Source: Flavobacterium sp. MK4S-17
GTDB lineage: Bacteria; Bacteroidota; Bacteroidia; Flavobacteriales; Flavobacteriaceae
Reading direction: 5' to 3'
Assembly: GCF_009848495.1 (NCBI RefSeq)
Contig: NZ_WWEP01000035.1
Coordinates: 62,001-126,000 of the forward strand
DNA length: 64,000 nt
The notes under the pieces are model-generated. The model ran no database searches. It had not been told where the DNA came from and saw only the letters and a program-made list of their open reading frames with translations. A program made the translations under genes and the position numbers. Position 1 is the stretch's first letter. Each line of letters begins with the position of its first letter. This document shows positions 44,834-54,362 of this stretch, piece by piece.

Positions 44834-45530
44834 TAACATTTTATTACATCAACTGTTTTTGGAAAAAAACATAACTATATTACATCATGCTAATACAGTA
44901 GCTACTTCGATTACATTTTTAGAAGCAAATGGATTGATTTCAAGAGGGGGTGTAGAACAGCATGGACTTTATCAGACAGAACAAGGTTCAGATGACTCAG
45001 ATAAGGTTTTCGATGTATGGAATGATATTTTTATTGATACAATTGATTTACATGGATATTTTCCTCGTCAGAATGTCTACGGTCCAATTTCTTTCAAAAT
45101 TTCGATAGATTTTCTTTTGACTGAAAATTTCGATATTTGGGTAACAAAAGACAACCCTCAATACTGGAACGCAGAAATGACTATGAAACAAAAGTATTTT
45201 TCAAGTGTTGAAGAGCTAAGAGATACTTGGAATAATTACGAAAGACAACGGAAGATGGTTACGATCAAGAATGTAACTGACCCCGTCCTCTTTGATTATC
45301 TAAAACAAGTTTTGGTTGATGATCCTAGAGTTGAAACACAGGGCTATCATCTTTTTAACGAGGCTGTAGCGGCCCTTAAACAGACATTAGGTGATAATAC
45401 ATCACTTAAAAATAAATTTTTAACTCGCCCAACTTGTTCAGGTGCTTGCTACTGCAGAGATAATTATCTAAAACAAGTATATCCTAATACCTTAAAAAGA
45501 TTATTTTTACCTAAACATTTATTGCAATGA
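44823..45530 (+). CDS. Hypothetical protein, core of the unrecognised four-gene unit
   Basis: This 235-residue soluble protein has a histidine-rich N-terminus (ITILHHANTVATSITFLEANGLISRGG), an aromatic/acidic region (VFDVWNDIFIDTIDLHGYFPRQN), then YGPISFKISIDFLL. A C-terminal cysteine cluster (TCSGACYCRDN) lies near residue 210. The H-...-GLIS-...-YGPISFK layout is reminiscent of ADP-ribosyltransferase-like families such as DarT, but I cannot place it there with any certainty. It overlaps both neighbours (11 and 4 bases). Nothing else shows what it does. Confidence 0.72.
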   Translation: MKLDNILLHQLFLEKNITILHHANTVATSITFLEANGLISRGGVEQHGLYQTEQGSDDSDKVFDVWNDIFIDTIDLHGYFPRQNVYGPISFKISIDFLLTENFDIWVTKDNPQYWNAEMTMKQKYFSSVEELRDTWNNYERQRKMVTIKNVTDPVLFDYLKQVLVDDPRVETQGYHLFNEAVAALKQTLGDNTSLKNKFLTRPTCSGACYCRDNYLKQVYPNTLKRLFLPKHLLQ

Positions 45531-45733
45531 AATTAGATTGTAAAAACTGTAACTTGGAACTAGAAATTAATGAAAATTCATTGTTTTATTCAGAAGAAAA
45601 AAAACTTGAAAAAGCAAATTGCCCAAAATGTGAAACAGAAGTATATCAAGGCTTAACTGATGGTTGGTTTTATGTAGCTAAACAAGATGAAAAATTTAAT
45701 GATACCAGTAGTATTGTTTTTCCGATGCCTTGA
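45527..45733 (+). CDS. Small zinc-ribbon protein B
   Basis: The 68-residue protein has Cys5/Cys8 and Cys32/Cys35, the same spacing as protein A at 44373 (23 residues between the pairs), and TDGWFYVA in place of TNGWWVVTP. The two therefore look like diverged copies placed at both ends of the unit. It starts four bases before the stop of the 235-residue gene, so the two are translationally coupled. A terminator follows. Confidence 0.72.
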   Translation: MKLDCKNCNLELEINENSLFYSEEKKLEKANCPKCETEVYQGLTDGWFYVAKQDEKFNDTSSIVFPMP

Positions 45734-45788
45734 GCAAATTTGGGACTCCCACTTAATATGATTGGAGGAACTGGTAAGCCAGTATTTT

Positions 45789-45808
45789 AAGATGTCTAGC
45801 ATCTTTTT
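45789..45808 (+). terminator. Terminator after the four-gene unit
   Basis: A 6-bp AAGATG/CATCTT stem with a 5-base loop is followed by a T-run about 56 bases past the stop codon. Confidence 0.65.
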
Positions 45809-45901
45809 TATTATGAGAATGCTTGGCAACACTCATTGACTTTTATTTTATAACACTGTAAATCAGAAGTAGAAATCTTAAATACTGCTGATATTAGTTA
45901 A

Positions 45902-46786
45902 ATGAAGACACATAAGCTCGACAATATACTGGAGGAATTTGATTTTGATTTGTTAAATCATCCTGAGTTTAAGGAAGATTCAGTACGGGAAGAAATTATT
46001 GTACCTATAATTAAAGGTTTAGGTTATTCTGCAGGACTGCCCAACCAGATTATCAGGAGCAGAAAACTGCTGCATCCCTATGTGTCAATAGGTTCTCAAC
46101 GAAAGAATATCTACATTATACCTGATTATCTTTTTGAAGTCAAAGGAAAACCTGCCTGGATAATGGATGCAAAATCTCCATCAGAACCGACAATTAATTC
46201 GGTCCATGTTGAACAGGCTTATTCTTATGCAATACATAGTGAAGTACGTGTAAACTATTTTGCACTGTGTAATGGTGTATATTTTACTTTATACAGCATA
46301 AATACTGACAAACCACTTCTGCATTTCCCTACCCGAGCCCTACCTGGCTACTGGAGCCAGTTAAAGGAATTTCTACTTCCTGATAATGTTTTTACGAATG
46401 CAGAAAATAACGTACGCAAAGATTTCGGCCTGCATCTTAAAAGACTTGGTTTTGATGATTTTCCAAGCTTACTATTTCCTAATGTACCTTCATTTCATAT
46501 AGGGCAACTGGATGATAATAAGTACACAATGTCTTCGGGGCTTGAATACGGAGATAGTTCCTATGTTGTGACATTTGATTTTCATAAAGACAATCTCCCG
46601 CAGCTTAAGGGTAAGATTCCCGAGGAGGCTTTTAATAAGCTTGTTCAAAGGAATCCTGAAGGAAGGACAATTGTAAAGTTTGCTAACGAGTTATTCTTTT
46701 TGGATATAGACTGCCGGGTTGGCAAAGACTTACAGGAAAATGATAAGGAAATATTTTTACCACTTATAGTAAATAAATTTCTATAG
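45902..46786 (+). CDS. HsdR N-terminal-type nuclease-domain protein
   Basis: The 294-residue protein resembles the N-terminal nuclease domain of type I restriction subunits (HSDR_N_2) without any helicase part. Likely active-site residues are Glu30/Glu31, Asp75 (PDYLFEV) and Asp89-x-Lys91 (MDAKSP), as in PD-(D/E)xK nucleases. The C-terminal half (about 170-294) is unassigned. It stands directly before an Abi_C-like gene (14-base gap) and a complete type I system, so it may be a companion of those defence genes. Confidence 0.8.
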   Translation: MKTHKLDNILEEFDFDLLNHPEFKEDSVREEIIVPIIKGLGYSAGLPNQIIRSRKLLHPYVSIGSQRKNIYIIPDYLFEVKGKPAWIMDAKSPSEPTINSVHVEQAYSYAIHSEVRVNYFALCNGVYFTLYSINTDKPLLHFPTRALPGYWSQLKEFLLPDNVFTNAENNVRKDFGLHLKRLGFDDFPSLLFPNVPSFHIGQLDDNKYTMSSGLEYGDSSYVVTFDFHKDNLPQLKGKIPEEAFNKLVQRNPEGRTIVKFANELFFLDIDCRVGKDLQENDKEIFLPLIVNKFL

Positions 46787-46800
46787 TATACAGTATTGAC

Positions 46801-47637
46801 ATGATTGAACCTATTTCAAAATTAAAAGCACTCAATGAAGATTTAAAAGCTTTGGAACTTGGCGAATTCCTCAAATCAAATAATTTTCACAGGATGTGTG
46901 TCAAACTTGAAATAGATGAATTTTGGCAATCTGTATATCGCGATGCAAAAGACGCCAGGACATTTTATAGTCTAGGAATGGACGTAGAAGCCTATGATTC
47001 AGAGCAGGCAATCGTCATAGCGCTAAATATTATATTCCAGAACCATTACAAGGATTTTTTTTCGTTTTTCATTACTTTACTAACTACTTACAGTGACTGG
47101 AAAAAGGAAGATCTTTTTATAGATGATTTTCGTGAAGACTTACTTTTATTAGGTGCAAGCGCACAGGTAATTAAGGAACTTGAAAAGTTAGCATACAGGT
47201 TTTCACAGCAGGTTCCTAAAACAATAGTGCCTTCTGATGTATGGAATTATAATAAACTGGAGGAAGTTGTACGTGATATGGACAAGTCTATAACTAATGA
47301 AAGATTTAATCTTACTATCACTTATGCATATACCTGCCTTGAAGGAATTTTTAAAGCTTATGTACAACAACACTTGCCAGAGCATAAAAGTGTCGATAAA
47401 TTAAATTCATTATCAACACTTGTAAGAGATCATCTTAAGAAGCGGCTTAACGATGAGAATAGAGCATATCCTGAGCAGATACTTAACTTAATACCTACTA
47501 TAACCAATGGCGTTTCAAATGCTAGGAATGAGTTTAGTGAATCTCATTTTGACAACCAGTCTGAAAAATGGCTTGCTGAGTTTTGCAGGGACTGTGTCAG
47601 TTCCGTAGCGCGTCTAATTTTAAAGTTTGTTGATTAA
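46801..47637 (+). CDS. Abortive infection family protein (Abi_C-like)
   Basis: This is a 278-residue, mostly helical protein. The C-terminal part (about 165-278, with YTCLEGIFKAYVQQHLPE and NGVSNARNEFSESHFDNQ) matches the pattern of the Abi_C domain found in abortive-infection proteins, whose conserved RNxxxxxH core is recognisable. The N-terminal half is unassigned. It follows the HsdR_N-type gene by 14 bases and probably forms one unit with it. A role in phage defence is inferred from family and context. Confidence 0.72.
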   Translation: MIEPISKLKALNEDLKALELGEFLKSNNFHRMCVKLEIDEFWQSVYRDAKDARTFYSLGMDVEAYDSEQAIVIALNIIFQNHYKDFFSFFITLLTTYSDWKKEDLFIDDFREDLLLLGASAQVIKELEKLAYRFSQQVPKTIVPSDVWNYNKLEEVVRDMDKSITNERFNLTITYAYTCLEGIFKAYVQQHLPEHKSVDKLNSLSTLVRDHLKKRLNDENRAYPEQILNLIPTITNGVSNARNEFSESHFDNQSEKWLAEFCRDCVSSVARLILKFVD

Positions 47638-47734
47638 TTGGAAAGTAGTTTCATACTTGCCCCTTACCACCTCCCAACTTTCTGTTAATGATTTAATGTA
47701 AATGCTTATTTTTACGGGAATCAACCCTTATTAT

Positions 47735-50700
47735 ATGAAGTTTAATGAAGATTCCCGGGTAAAAATTCCTGCTTTACTGCATTTGATGCGCCTGGGATAT
47801 AGATACATTCCGTTAAACCAGCAGATTAGGATAGAAGAAAACAATATCTTCCCCTCTATTTTTATTCCAAAGATAGCTGCCATAAATAATATTTCTGAGC
47901 AAGAAGCCCAGCGATTGCTTGATGAAATTAATCTGGAGCTGGATTACGAAGATTTAGGTAAGAAGTTTTATGAGCGCGTGGTAGCCACATCTGGAATGAA
48001 ACTGATTGACTTTGCAAATTTTTCCAATAATGAGTTTCACGTCACTACAGAATTAACCTGTAAAACGGGTGATGAAGAGTTCCGCCCTGATATTACCGTT
48101 TTAATCAATGGCATGCCCTTAGCGTTTATTGAAGTTAAGAAACCACACAATAAAGAAGGTGTTATCGCTGAACGGAACCGTATCAATACACGTTTTGCCA
48201 ATAAACATTTCCGCCGTTTTGCCAATATCACTCAGTTGCTGGTATTCTCAAATAACATGGAATACGAAGACGGGATTGTTGACCCTGTCTTTGGGGCATT
48301 CTACGGAACTCCGTCTTACGATCAGGTTCATTTCAATTTCTTCAGGGAAGATGAAGATTATCCTGTTAAGCAAAAGCTGCTTTCAATTGATGAGAAGACA
48401 GAGATTGAATTGCTGAAAGATAACAACCTGATTGTTATCAAAAATAGTCCTGAATACCTGACGAACAAACAGGAGAATACGCCAACGAATCGTATCCTAA
48501 CTTCGCTTTTTAGTAAAGAACGCCTGCAATTTTTATTAAAGTATGCAATTGCTTATGTGCAGGAAGATACTGACGGCAAAGTTGCATACCAGAAGCACAT
48601 CATGCGCTATCCCCAGTTGTTTGCTACCCAGGCTATCGAAGCAAAATTGGAGTCCGGGCAAAATAAGGGAATCATCTGGCACACCCAAGGCTCCGGTAAA
48701 ACAGCATTGGCCTATTACAATGTTAAATACCTAACCGATTATTACGCCAAGAAGCAAGTCATCCCTAAATTCTACTTTATCGTAGACCGTCTTGATTTGT
48801 TAATCCAGGCTTCGGGAGAGTTTGCCAATCGCGGCTTAAGGGTAAAGCAGGTAAATTCTAAAGACGAATTTATTAAAGACTTGCAGGTTGTAGGGGCGTT
48901 ACATAACGATTCGGGAGAACCTGAAATCACTGTCGTGAATATACAAAAGTTCTCAGAAGATGCTGTTTCTGCAAAAGACCTTATGTATGATATCAATGTA
49001 CAAAGGGTCTACTTTTTAGACGAAGCACACCGAAGCTATAACCCTAAAGGGAGCTATTTGGGGCATCTTATTAATTCTGACCGTTCGGCTGTTATGATCG
49101 CATTAACAGGGACGCCACTACTTAAGGAAGTAGCTAAAGACTACGATTCGAAATTGCTGTTTGGCAATTACATCCACAAGTACTACTACAATATGTCCAT
49201 TGCCGATGGGTATACCCTTCGTCTTATCCGTGAGCAAATTGAAGGTAACTTCAAAATCGAGATGAAAGAAGTGATGGATCAAATCAAAGTGCTGCAGGGC
49301 GATATTACTACGCGACAAATTTATGCTCATCAGAAATTTGCAGCTCCCCTATTAGATTACATTACAAAAGACCTAATAAAGTTTCGAAGGGATCAGCAAG
49401 ACACAACTTTGGGAGGTATGGTGGTTTGCGATTCGGCCGACCAGGCGAAAGAGCTTTTCCGTTTATTTCAGGAAAAATATGGTGTGCAGGAAACCGATGC
49501 CGGCCTTTTAATGGCAGCAGAACCCCAGGCTAAATACGGTTTACATGACGAACCAACATTAACCGCAGCCTTAATTTTACATGATGAAAATGACAAAGCT
49601 GTCCGTAAGGAATTGATTAAAGCCTATAAAAAAGCAAAAGTAGATATATTGTTTGTGTACAATATGCTACTTACGGGTTTTGATGCCAAACGATTAAAGA
49701 AATTATACCTAGCTCGTGTGATTCAGGATCATAACTTATTACAGACGCTAACCCGTGTGAACCGCCCGTATAAAAAATATCAGTACGGATATGTGGTGGA
49801 TTTTGCCGATATCTCCAAAGCATTTGACCGTACCAATAAACTCTATTTTGATGAGTTACAGGAGCAGTTAGGGGACGAAATGGAGATGTATTCCCATCTG
49901 TTTAAAACCGAGGAAGAAATCCAGAAGGAAATACAGGAAATCAAAGAGACTTTATTTCATTACGATACACAAAACCGGGAGTTGTTTTCACAGCAAATCG
50001 CTCAACTTACGGATAAGAACGAGTTACTACGCTTAATAAAAGCATTGCGTACAGCAAAAGAACTCAAAAACATTATCGCCATAAATGGTTACGAAGCGCT
50101 GGATGGCGTGGCTGATTTTGAAATTTGGAACCGCCTGTTGTCTGAAGCACAAAATCGTTTAGATAACCTTAATTTCTTAGAAAGTATTGGTAACGAGGAA
50201 GCATCGGCTAATTTACTGAATACTGCTTTAGAAGACATCGTGTTTCAGTTTATTAAAGTAGACGAAAGCGAACTGGTGTTGGCTGATGAGTTTAAAAATA
50301 TTTTGCGCAAAACAAGAGAATCCTTACAGCATAATTTTGACCAGATTGATCCGCAATTCGTAAGTTTGCGCGAAGAATTGGAGCGTATTTTCAAAAAGAA
50401 AAATTTAAGTGAAGTTTCCCAGGCGGACATGGTGGAGAACATGCATTTGTTGCAAAAGATTTATGACCGTGCCAAAGAACTGAACCGTAAGAACGCACTG
50501 CTAAAAGCCAAATATGAGAATGATGACAAGTATGCCCGTGTGCACAAGCGGCTTAGTGAGAAAGGTATCCTAAATGCTAAAGAATTGCAGCTGCATAAAG
50601 CCTTAATGCAGGTAAAGCAACAAGTAGACAACAAACTGGAAAGCCAAGAAGATGTAGTGAAAAACGAAGCTTATTTTAAACGCTATCTCCTGCAACTGGT

Positions 50701-50809
50701 GGTACAGGAATTTAAGAAAAAAGAAAAGATTGAAATGGATCAGGTATTAAAAAATAGCATTTCCAATTTAATTGCAAATGAATATTTACAACAGTATCAA
50801 TACAGATAG
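47735..50809 (+). CDS. hsdR: Type I restriction enzyme, R subunit
   Basis: HsdR is the motor and nuclease subunit of a type I restriction enzyme; it translocates and cleaves unmethylated DNA. From the ATG at 47735 (MKFNEDSRVKIP) it has 1024 residues; the frame could extend 11 residues upstream. It has the N-terminal nuclease domain (PDITVLINGMPLAFIEVKKP), Walker A HTQGSGKT, the DEAH box FLDEAHRSY and ALTGTPL. The helicase C-terminal motifs TGFDAKRLKKLYLAR and QTLTRVNRPYKKYQYGYVVDF are also present. A long helical C-terminus binds the core enzyme. The gene is intact and is followed by hsdM six bases later. Confidence 0.95.
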   Translation: MKFNEDSRVKIPALLHLMRLGYRYIPLNQQIRIEENNIFPSIFIPKIAAINNISEQEAQRLLDEINLELDYEDLGKKFYERVVATSGMKLIDFANFSNNEFHVTTELTCKTGDEEFRPDITVLINGMPLAFIEVKKPHNKEGVIAERNRINTRFANKHFRRFANITQLLVFSNNMEYEDGIVDPVFGAFYGTPSYDQVHFNFFREDEDYPVKQKLLSIDEKTEIELLKDNNLIVIKNSPEYLTNKQENTPTNRILTSLFSKERLQFLLKYAIAYVQEDTDGKVAYQKHIMRYPQLFATQAIEAKLESGQNKGIIWHTQGSGKTALAYYNVKYLTDYYAKKQVIPKFYFIVDRLDLLIQASGEFANRGLRVKQVNSKDEFIKDLQVVGALHNDSGEPEITVVNIQKFSEDAVSAKDLMYDINVQRVYFLDEAHRSYNPKGSYLGHLINSDRSAVMIALTGTPLLKEVAKDYDSKLLFGNYIHKYYYNMSIADGYTLRLIREQIEGNFKIEMKEVMDQIKVLQGDITTRQIYAHQKFAAPLLDYITKDLIKFRRDQQDTTLGGMVVCDSADQAKELFRLFQEKYGVQETDAGLLMAAEPQAKYGLHDEPTLTAALILHDENDKAVRKELIKAYKKAKVDILFVYNMLLTGFDAKRLKKLYLARVIQDHNLLQTLTRVNRPYKKYQYGYVVDFADISKAFDRTNKLYFDELQEQLGDEMEMYSHLFKTEEEIQKEIQEIKETLFHYDTQNRELFSQQIAQLTDKNELLRLIKALRTAKELKNIIAINGYEALDGVADFEIWNRLLSEAQNRLDNLNFLESIGNEEASANLLNTALEDIVFQFIKVDESELVLADEFKNILRKTRESLQHNFDQIDPQFVSLREELERIFKKKNLSEVSQADMVENMHLLQKIYDRAKELNRKNALLKAKYENDDKYARVHKRLSEKGILNAKELQLHKALMQVKQQVDNKLESQEDVVKNEAYFKRYLLQLVVQEFKKKEKIEMDQVLKNSISNLIANEYLQQYQYR

Positions 50810-50814
50810 TACAC

Positions 50815-52431
50815 ATGACCCAAGACATTAACTTCATGACCAAAACCAAGACACTTATAGATAACCTAAAAAGTGTGTGTGCCAACTATGGCTTAGGAAA
50901 TGACGGGAACGAATTTAAAATCATTACCCAGGTATTCCTGTATAAATTCCTGAATGATAAATTCAGGTATGCCGTCAAGCAGGAAATGCCCGCATTAAAT
51001 GAAGCTGAGAATTTTTCGGTAGCTTTACGCAGCCTGAATGAAGACGACTATTCTGATTTAGTAGATTCATTAGATCCTAATATTCCGCGGTTAAGGCCAC
51101 AACACCTCATCTCGCATTTGTTTACCATCCAGAATGATTCTGATTTTGGTAAGACGTTCGACGACACACTACGACAGGTTTCAGTTGAAAACGCCGAAGT
51201 ATTTTCGGTAAAATCCTTTACAGGAGCCAAAGACAGTTTGTTTGACGATTTAACGCAGTTTATCTCTGACTCTTCGCAGCGAGACGCGTTTGCTAAAGCT
51301 CTAATCAATAAGCTGTTTGAGTTTAGTTTTGAGGAAATGTTTGAACAGAAATACGATTTTTTTGCTACCATTTTTGAATATCTGATAAAAGATTACAACA
51401 CCGATAGCGGCGGAAAGTATGCCGAGTATTACACCCCTCATGCTGTAGCCCGTATCATGGCGCAAATTATGGTGCCGGAGCCGGTAAAAGATGTAAAAGT
51501 GTACGACCCTTCGGCGGGGTCAGGAACGTTATTAATGAGTATAGCCCACGAGATTGGAGAAGAAAACTGTACCATTTACTCAGAGGATATTTCGCAGAAA
51601 TCGAGCAATATGCTTCGTTTAAATTTAATATTAAATAACCTTACGCATTCTATCCCGAATATCATTAAAACTAATACGATAGCACAACCTACGTATTTGG
51701 ACAAAAAGTTCGACTACATTGTTTCTAATCCGCCATTTAAGCTGGATTTCTCTGACTTTCATGCTGATTTAGAAAAAGATGCTTTTAAAATGCGCTTTTT
51801 TGCGGGAATTCCGAACATCCCGAAAACCAAAAAAGAATCAATGGCTATTTATTTGTTGTTCATTCAGCATATCATGCACTCACTGAGTGATACAGGTAAA
51901 GCAGCTATTGTAGTGCCCACTGGTTTTATTACTGCACAAAGCGGTATTGAGAAGAAAATACGTGAACGCCTTATAACCAACGGCTGGCTGCGTGGGGTGG
52001 TAAGCATGCCGAGTAATATTTTTGCCAGTACGGGTACCAACGTTTCAGTATTGTTTTTAGATAAAAAAGCTGATAGCGAGCATATTGTGTTAATGGACGC
52101 CTCTAAGCTTGGTGAAACCGTAAAAGAAGGAAAAAACCAGCGTACAGTGCTTACCTCTGACGAGGAAAACCGTATTATTGAAGCCTTTAATAAAAAGGAG
52201 GCTATACCCGACCTCTCTGTAGTAGTAACTAAAGATGAAATTGTCGCCAAAAACTACAGCTTTAGTGCGGGGCAGTATTTTGAGGTTAAAATTGAGTATG
52301 TAGATATTACGGCTGAGGAATTTGCCGAAAAAATGAACGGTTTTCAAAACCGCCTGCAAAACCTTTTTGCAGAAGGGAGTGCTTTAGACCAAGAAATTCA
52401 GGAACAGTTAAAGGGATTGAGGTATGAGTAA
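50815..52431 (+). CDS. hsdM: Type I restriction-modification system, M subunit (DNA adenine methylase)
   Basis: This 538-residue methyltransferase has an N-terminal HsdM domain (about 8-160) and the methylase core with the SAM-binding DPSAGSG (231-237) and the catalytic NPPF (305-308). A C-terminal helical part contacts HsdS. It methylates adenine in the recognition site, protecting host DNA. The second ATG at residue 8 is a possible start. The 3' end overlaps hsdS by eight bases. All motifs are intact. Confidence 0.96.
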   Translation: MTQDINFMTKTKTLIDNLKSVCANYGLGNDGNEFKIITQVFLYKFLNDKFRYAVKQEMPALNEAENFSVALRSLNEDDYSDLVDSLDPNIPRLRPQHLISHLFTIQNDSDFGKTFDDTLRQVSVENAEVFSVKSFTGAKDSLFDDLTQFISDSSQRDAFAKALINKLFEFSFEEMFEQKYDFFATIFEYLIKDYNTDSGGKYAEYYTPHAVARIMAQIMVPEPVKDVKVYDPSAGSGTLLMSIAHEIGEENCTIYSEDISQKSSNMLRLNLILNNLTHSIPNIIKTNTIAQPTYLDKKFDYIVSNPPFKLDFSDFHADLEKDAFKMRFFAGIPNIPKTKKESMAIYLLFIQHIMHSLSDTGKAAIVVPTGFITAQSGIEKKIRERLITNGWLRGVVSMPSNIFASTGTNVSVLFLDKKADSEHIVLMDASKLGETVKEGKNQRTVLTSDEENRIIEAFNKKEAIPDLSVVVTKDEIVAKNYSFSAGQYFEVKIEYVDITAEEFAEKMNGFQNRLQNLFAEGSALDQEIQEQLKGLRYE

Positions 52432-53740
52432 TTTCAAATTTGTAAAGTTAAATTCAGTTTGCAAAAGAATTACTGATGGTTCTCATTATAGTCCAGTGGG
52501 CATTGAGAAAGGTATTCCAATGCTTTCAGTTAAGGATATGAAGCATGATGGTTTTTCTTATGATGATTGTAAATATATCAATGAGGAAGAATATGAAAAA
52601 ATGTTAAGGAATGATTGTGTTCCTTTAATAAATGACATTCTGATAGCAAAGGACGGTAGTTACTTAAAGCATGTTTTTGTCGTAAAGGAGAATAAAAAGC
52701 AAGCAATTCTATCTTCAATAGGTATTCTTAGACCAGACTTAAAAAAAATTGACCCTTCCTATTTGAAATATTATCTTCATTCCAGTTCTGTAAAAGAAAC
52801 AGTTGCAAAAAAGTATGTTTCTGGTAGTGCACTGCCAAGAATTATCTTGAAGAATTTTGGTGAAATAGATATAATTTATAGAGACCTACCAACCCAACAA
52901 AAAATCGCTTCGGTCCTTTCAGTTTTGGATGATAAAATAGATTTGAACAATAAAATCAATGCAGAACTAGAGGCAATGGCCAAAACGCTGTACGATTATT
53001 GGTTTGTACAGTTTGATTTTCCTGACACTAATGGAATGCCTTATAAATCATCGAGCGGTAAGATGGTGTATAATGAGACTTTGAAGAGGGAGATTCCTGT
53101 GGGGTGGGAGGTAAAGAAAATCAGAAATATTGCTAAGACAGGCTCCGGAGGTACACCTAAATCCACTGAAAAAGCATTTTATGAAAATGGTACTATTCCA
53201 TGGATTAATAGCGGTGAATTGAATAATGCATTTATCGTTTCAACTGAAAATTTCATTTCGGAATTGGGGATGAATAATTCAAGTGCAAAATTGTTCCCTG
53301 CAAAAACTATTTTGATGGCGATGTATGGAGCAACTGCCGGTAAAACTAGTATAATTTCATTTGAAGCTACAACTAATCAAGCAATCTGTGCAATAATGCC
53401 ACTGAACGATCTATTTTTTTACTACACGAAGTTTGTATTAGATGATATGTATCAATATTTGATTAATTTGAGTACTGGTTCAGCAAGAGATAATTTGTCG
53501 CAAGAAAAAATCAAGGAATTAAATATAATAATCCCATACAATAAAACTATTAAAGCATTTTCAACAACTGTAAATCAGTTTTATAATAAAATAGAAAATA
53601 ATCTAATACAAAATCAGGAACTCGCTCAACTGCGTGATTGGTTGCTGCCTATGTTAATGAACGGGCAGGTTACTGTGAGTGAGGCTGAAGAGAAAGTTGG
53701 GATGGTTGCTGAGGGGAGTGTTTCATATATGAAGTGCTAA
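52424..53740 (+). CDS. hsdS: Type I restriction-modification system, S (specificity) subunit
   Basis: The 438-residue protein has two target-recognition domains (about 1-150 and 225-385). Each ends in a conserved helix, the central one reading QQKIASVLSVLDDKIDLNNKINAELEAMAKTLYDYWF. This is the normal two-TRD design, so the enzyme should recognise a bipartite site. The ATG lies inside hsdM (8-base overlap). The downstream GIY-YIG gene begins one base after the stop, so all these genes are probably translated in series. The recognition sequence cannot be read from the protein. Confidence 0.93.
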   Translation: MSNFKFVKLNSVCKRITDGSHYSPVGIEKGIPMLSVKDMKHDGFSYDDCKYINEEEYEKMLRNDCVPLINDILIAKDGSYLKHVFVVKENKKQAILSSIGILRPDLKKIDPSYLKYYLHSSSVKETVAKKYVSGSALPRIILKNFGEIDIIYRDLPTQQKIASVLSVLDDKIDLNNKINAELEAMAKTLYDYWFVQFDFPDTNGMPYKSSSGKMVYNETLKREIPVGWEVKKIRNIAKTGSGGTPKSTEKAFYENGTIPWINSGELNNAFIVSTENFISELGMNNSSAKLFPAKTILMAMYGATAGKTSIISFEATTNQAICAIMPLNDLFFYYTKFVLDDMYQYLINLSTGSARDNLSQEKIKELNIIIPYNKTIKAFSTTVNQFYNKIENNLIQNQELAQLRDWLLPMLMNGQVTVSEAEEKVGMVAEGSVSYMKC

Positions 53741-53741
53741 G

Positions 53742-54317
53742 ATGAGATATATTGAAATACTAAAGGAATTTGACACTAATATATCTGCTCATATTTCTGA
53801 TATTGCAACTAATTTAATTGATGTCAATTTCGATACTGAAAACGGTCTGTCTTTTATTTTATCTGAGGAATTTGATAATAAATTGTTCTTTTCACCGGTC
53901 AAAAGGAAAGGCGTTTATCTCTTCGAACTTAATCTCGACAGCGATATTTTACCGGGCAAAAAAAGAGAAACAAAAATTAGAAATTTTGCGGAGGCGTGGT
54001 CAAAGAAAAAACAGGATTCTTTTTTTTCATCAAGTGTTATCAAAAAGAGGCTATCCATGTATCAAAATTTCGATAAGCAGTGGCTGCCTATATACATTGG
54101 GAAAAATAAAGATGTTTATAAAAGGATTCGAGAACATATAAATCTCTCGCCGGCTAAGAATACTTACGCTATGAAACTCAAACACAGGTCAAACCTCCAT
54201 GGCTTGCAATTCAGGGTTTCAGTCCTTGAAATTGATGTGATTAACTATGATTTTATTGTCCCACATATAGAGCGTATACTTAGAGATAAGTACAATCCGT
54301 TGATTGGTAAGCAGTAA
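53742..54317 (+). CDS. GIY-YIG-like nuclease-fold protein
   Basis: The 191-residue protein has the hallmarks of a GIY-YIG domain (about 55-190): GVYLF (57-61), YIGKNKDVYKRIREH with Arg128/Arg130 (118-132), a late Glu177 and Asn185 in HIERILRDKYNPL. An unusual insert of about 55 residues separates the GVY and YIG strands, and the N-terminal 50 residues are unassigned. The gene starts one base after the hsdS stop codon. This coupling to a type I system suggests a restriction-linked role. Confidence 0.75.
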   Translation: MRYIEILKEFDTNISAHISDIATNLIDVNFDTENGLSFILSEEFDNKLFFSPVKRKGVYLFELNLDSDILPGKKRETKIRNFAEAWSKKKQDSFFSSSVIKKRLSMYQNFDKQWLPIYIGKNKDVYKRIREHINLSPAKNTYAMKLKHRSNLHGLQFRVSVLEIDVINYDFIVPHIERILRDKYNPLIGKQ

Positions 54318-54362
54318 CTAAGAAAAGTTATAGTGAATGAGATTCTATAAGAACAAAAATAT

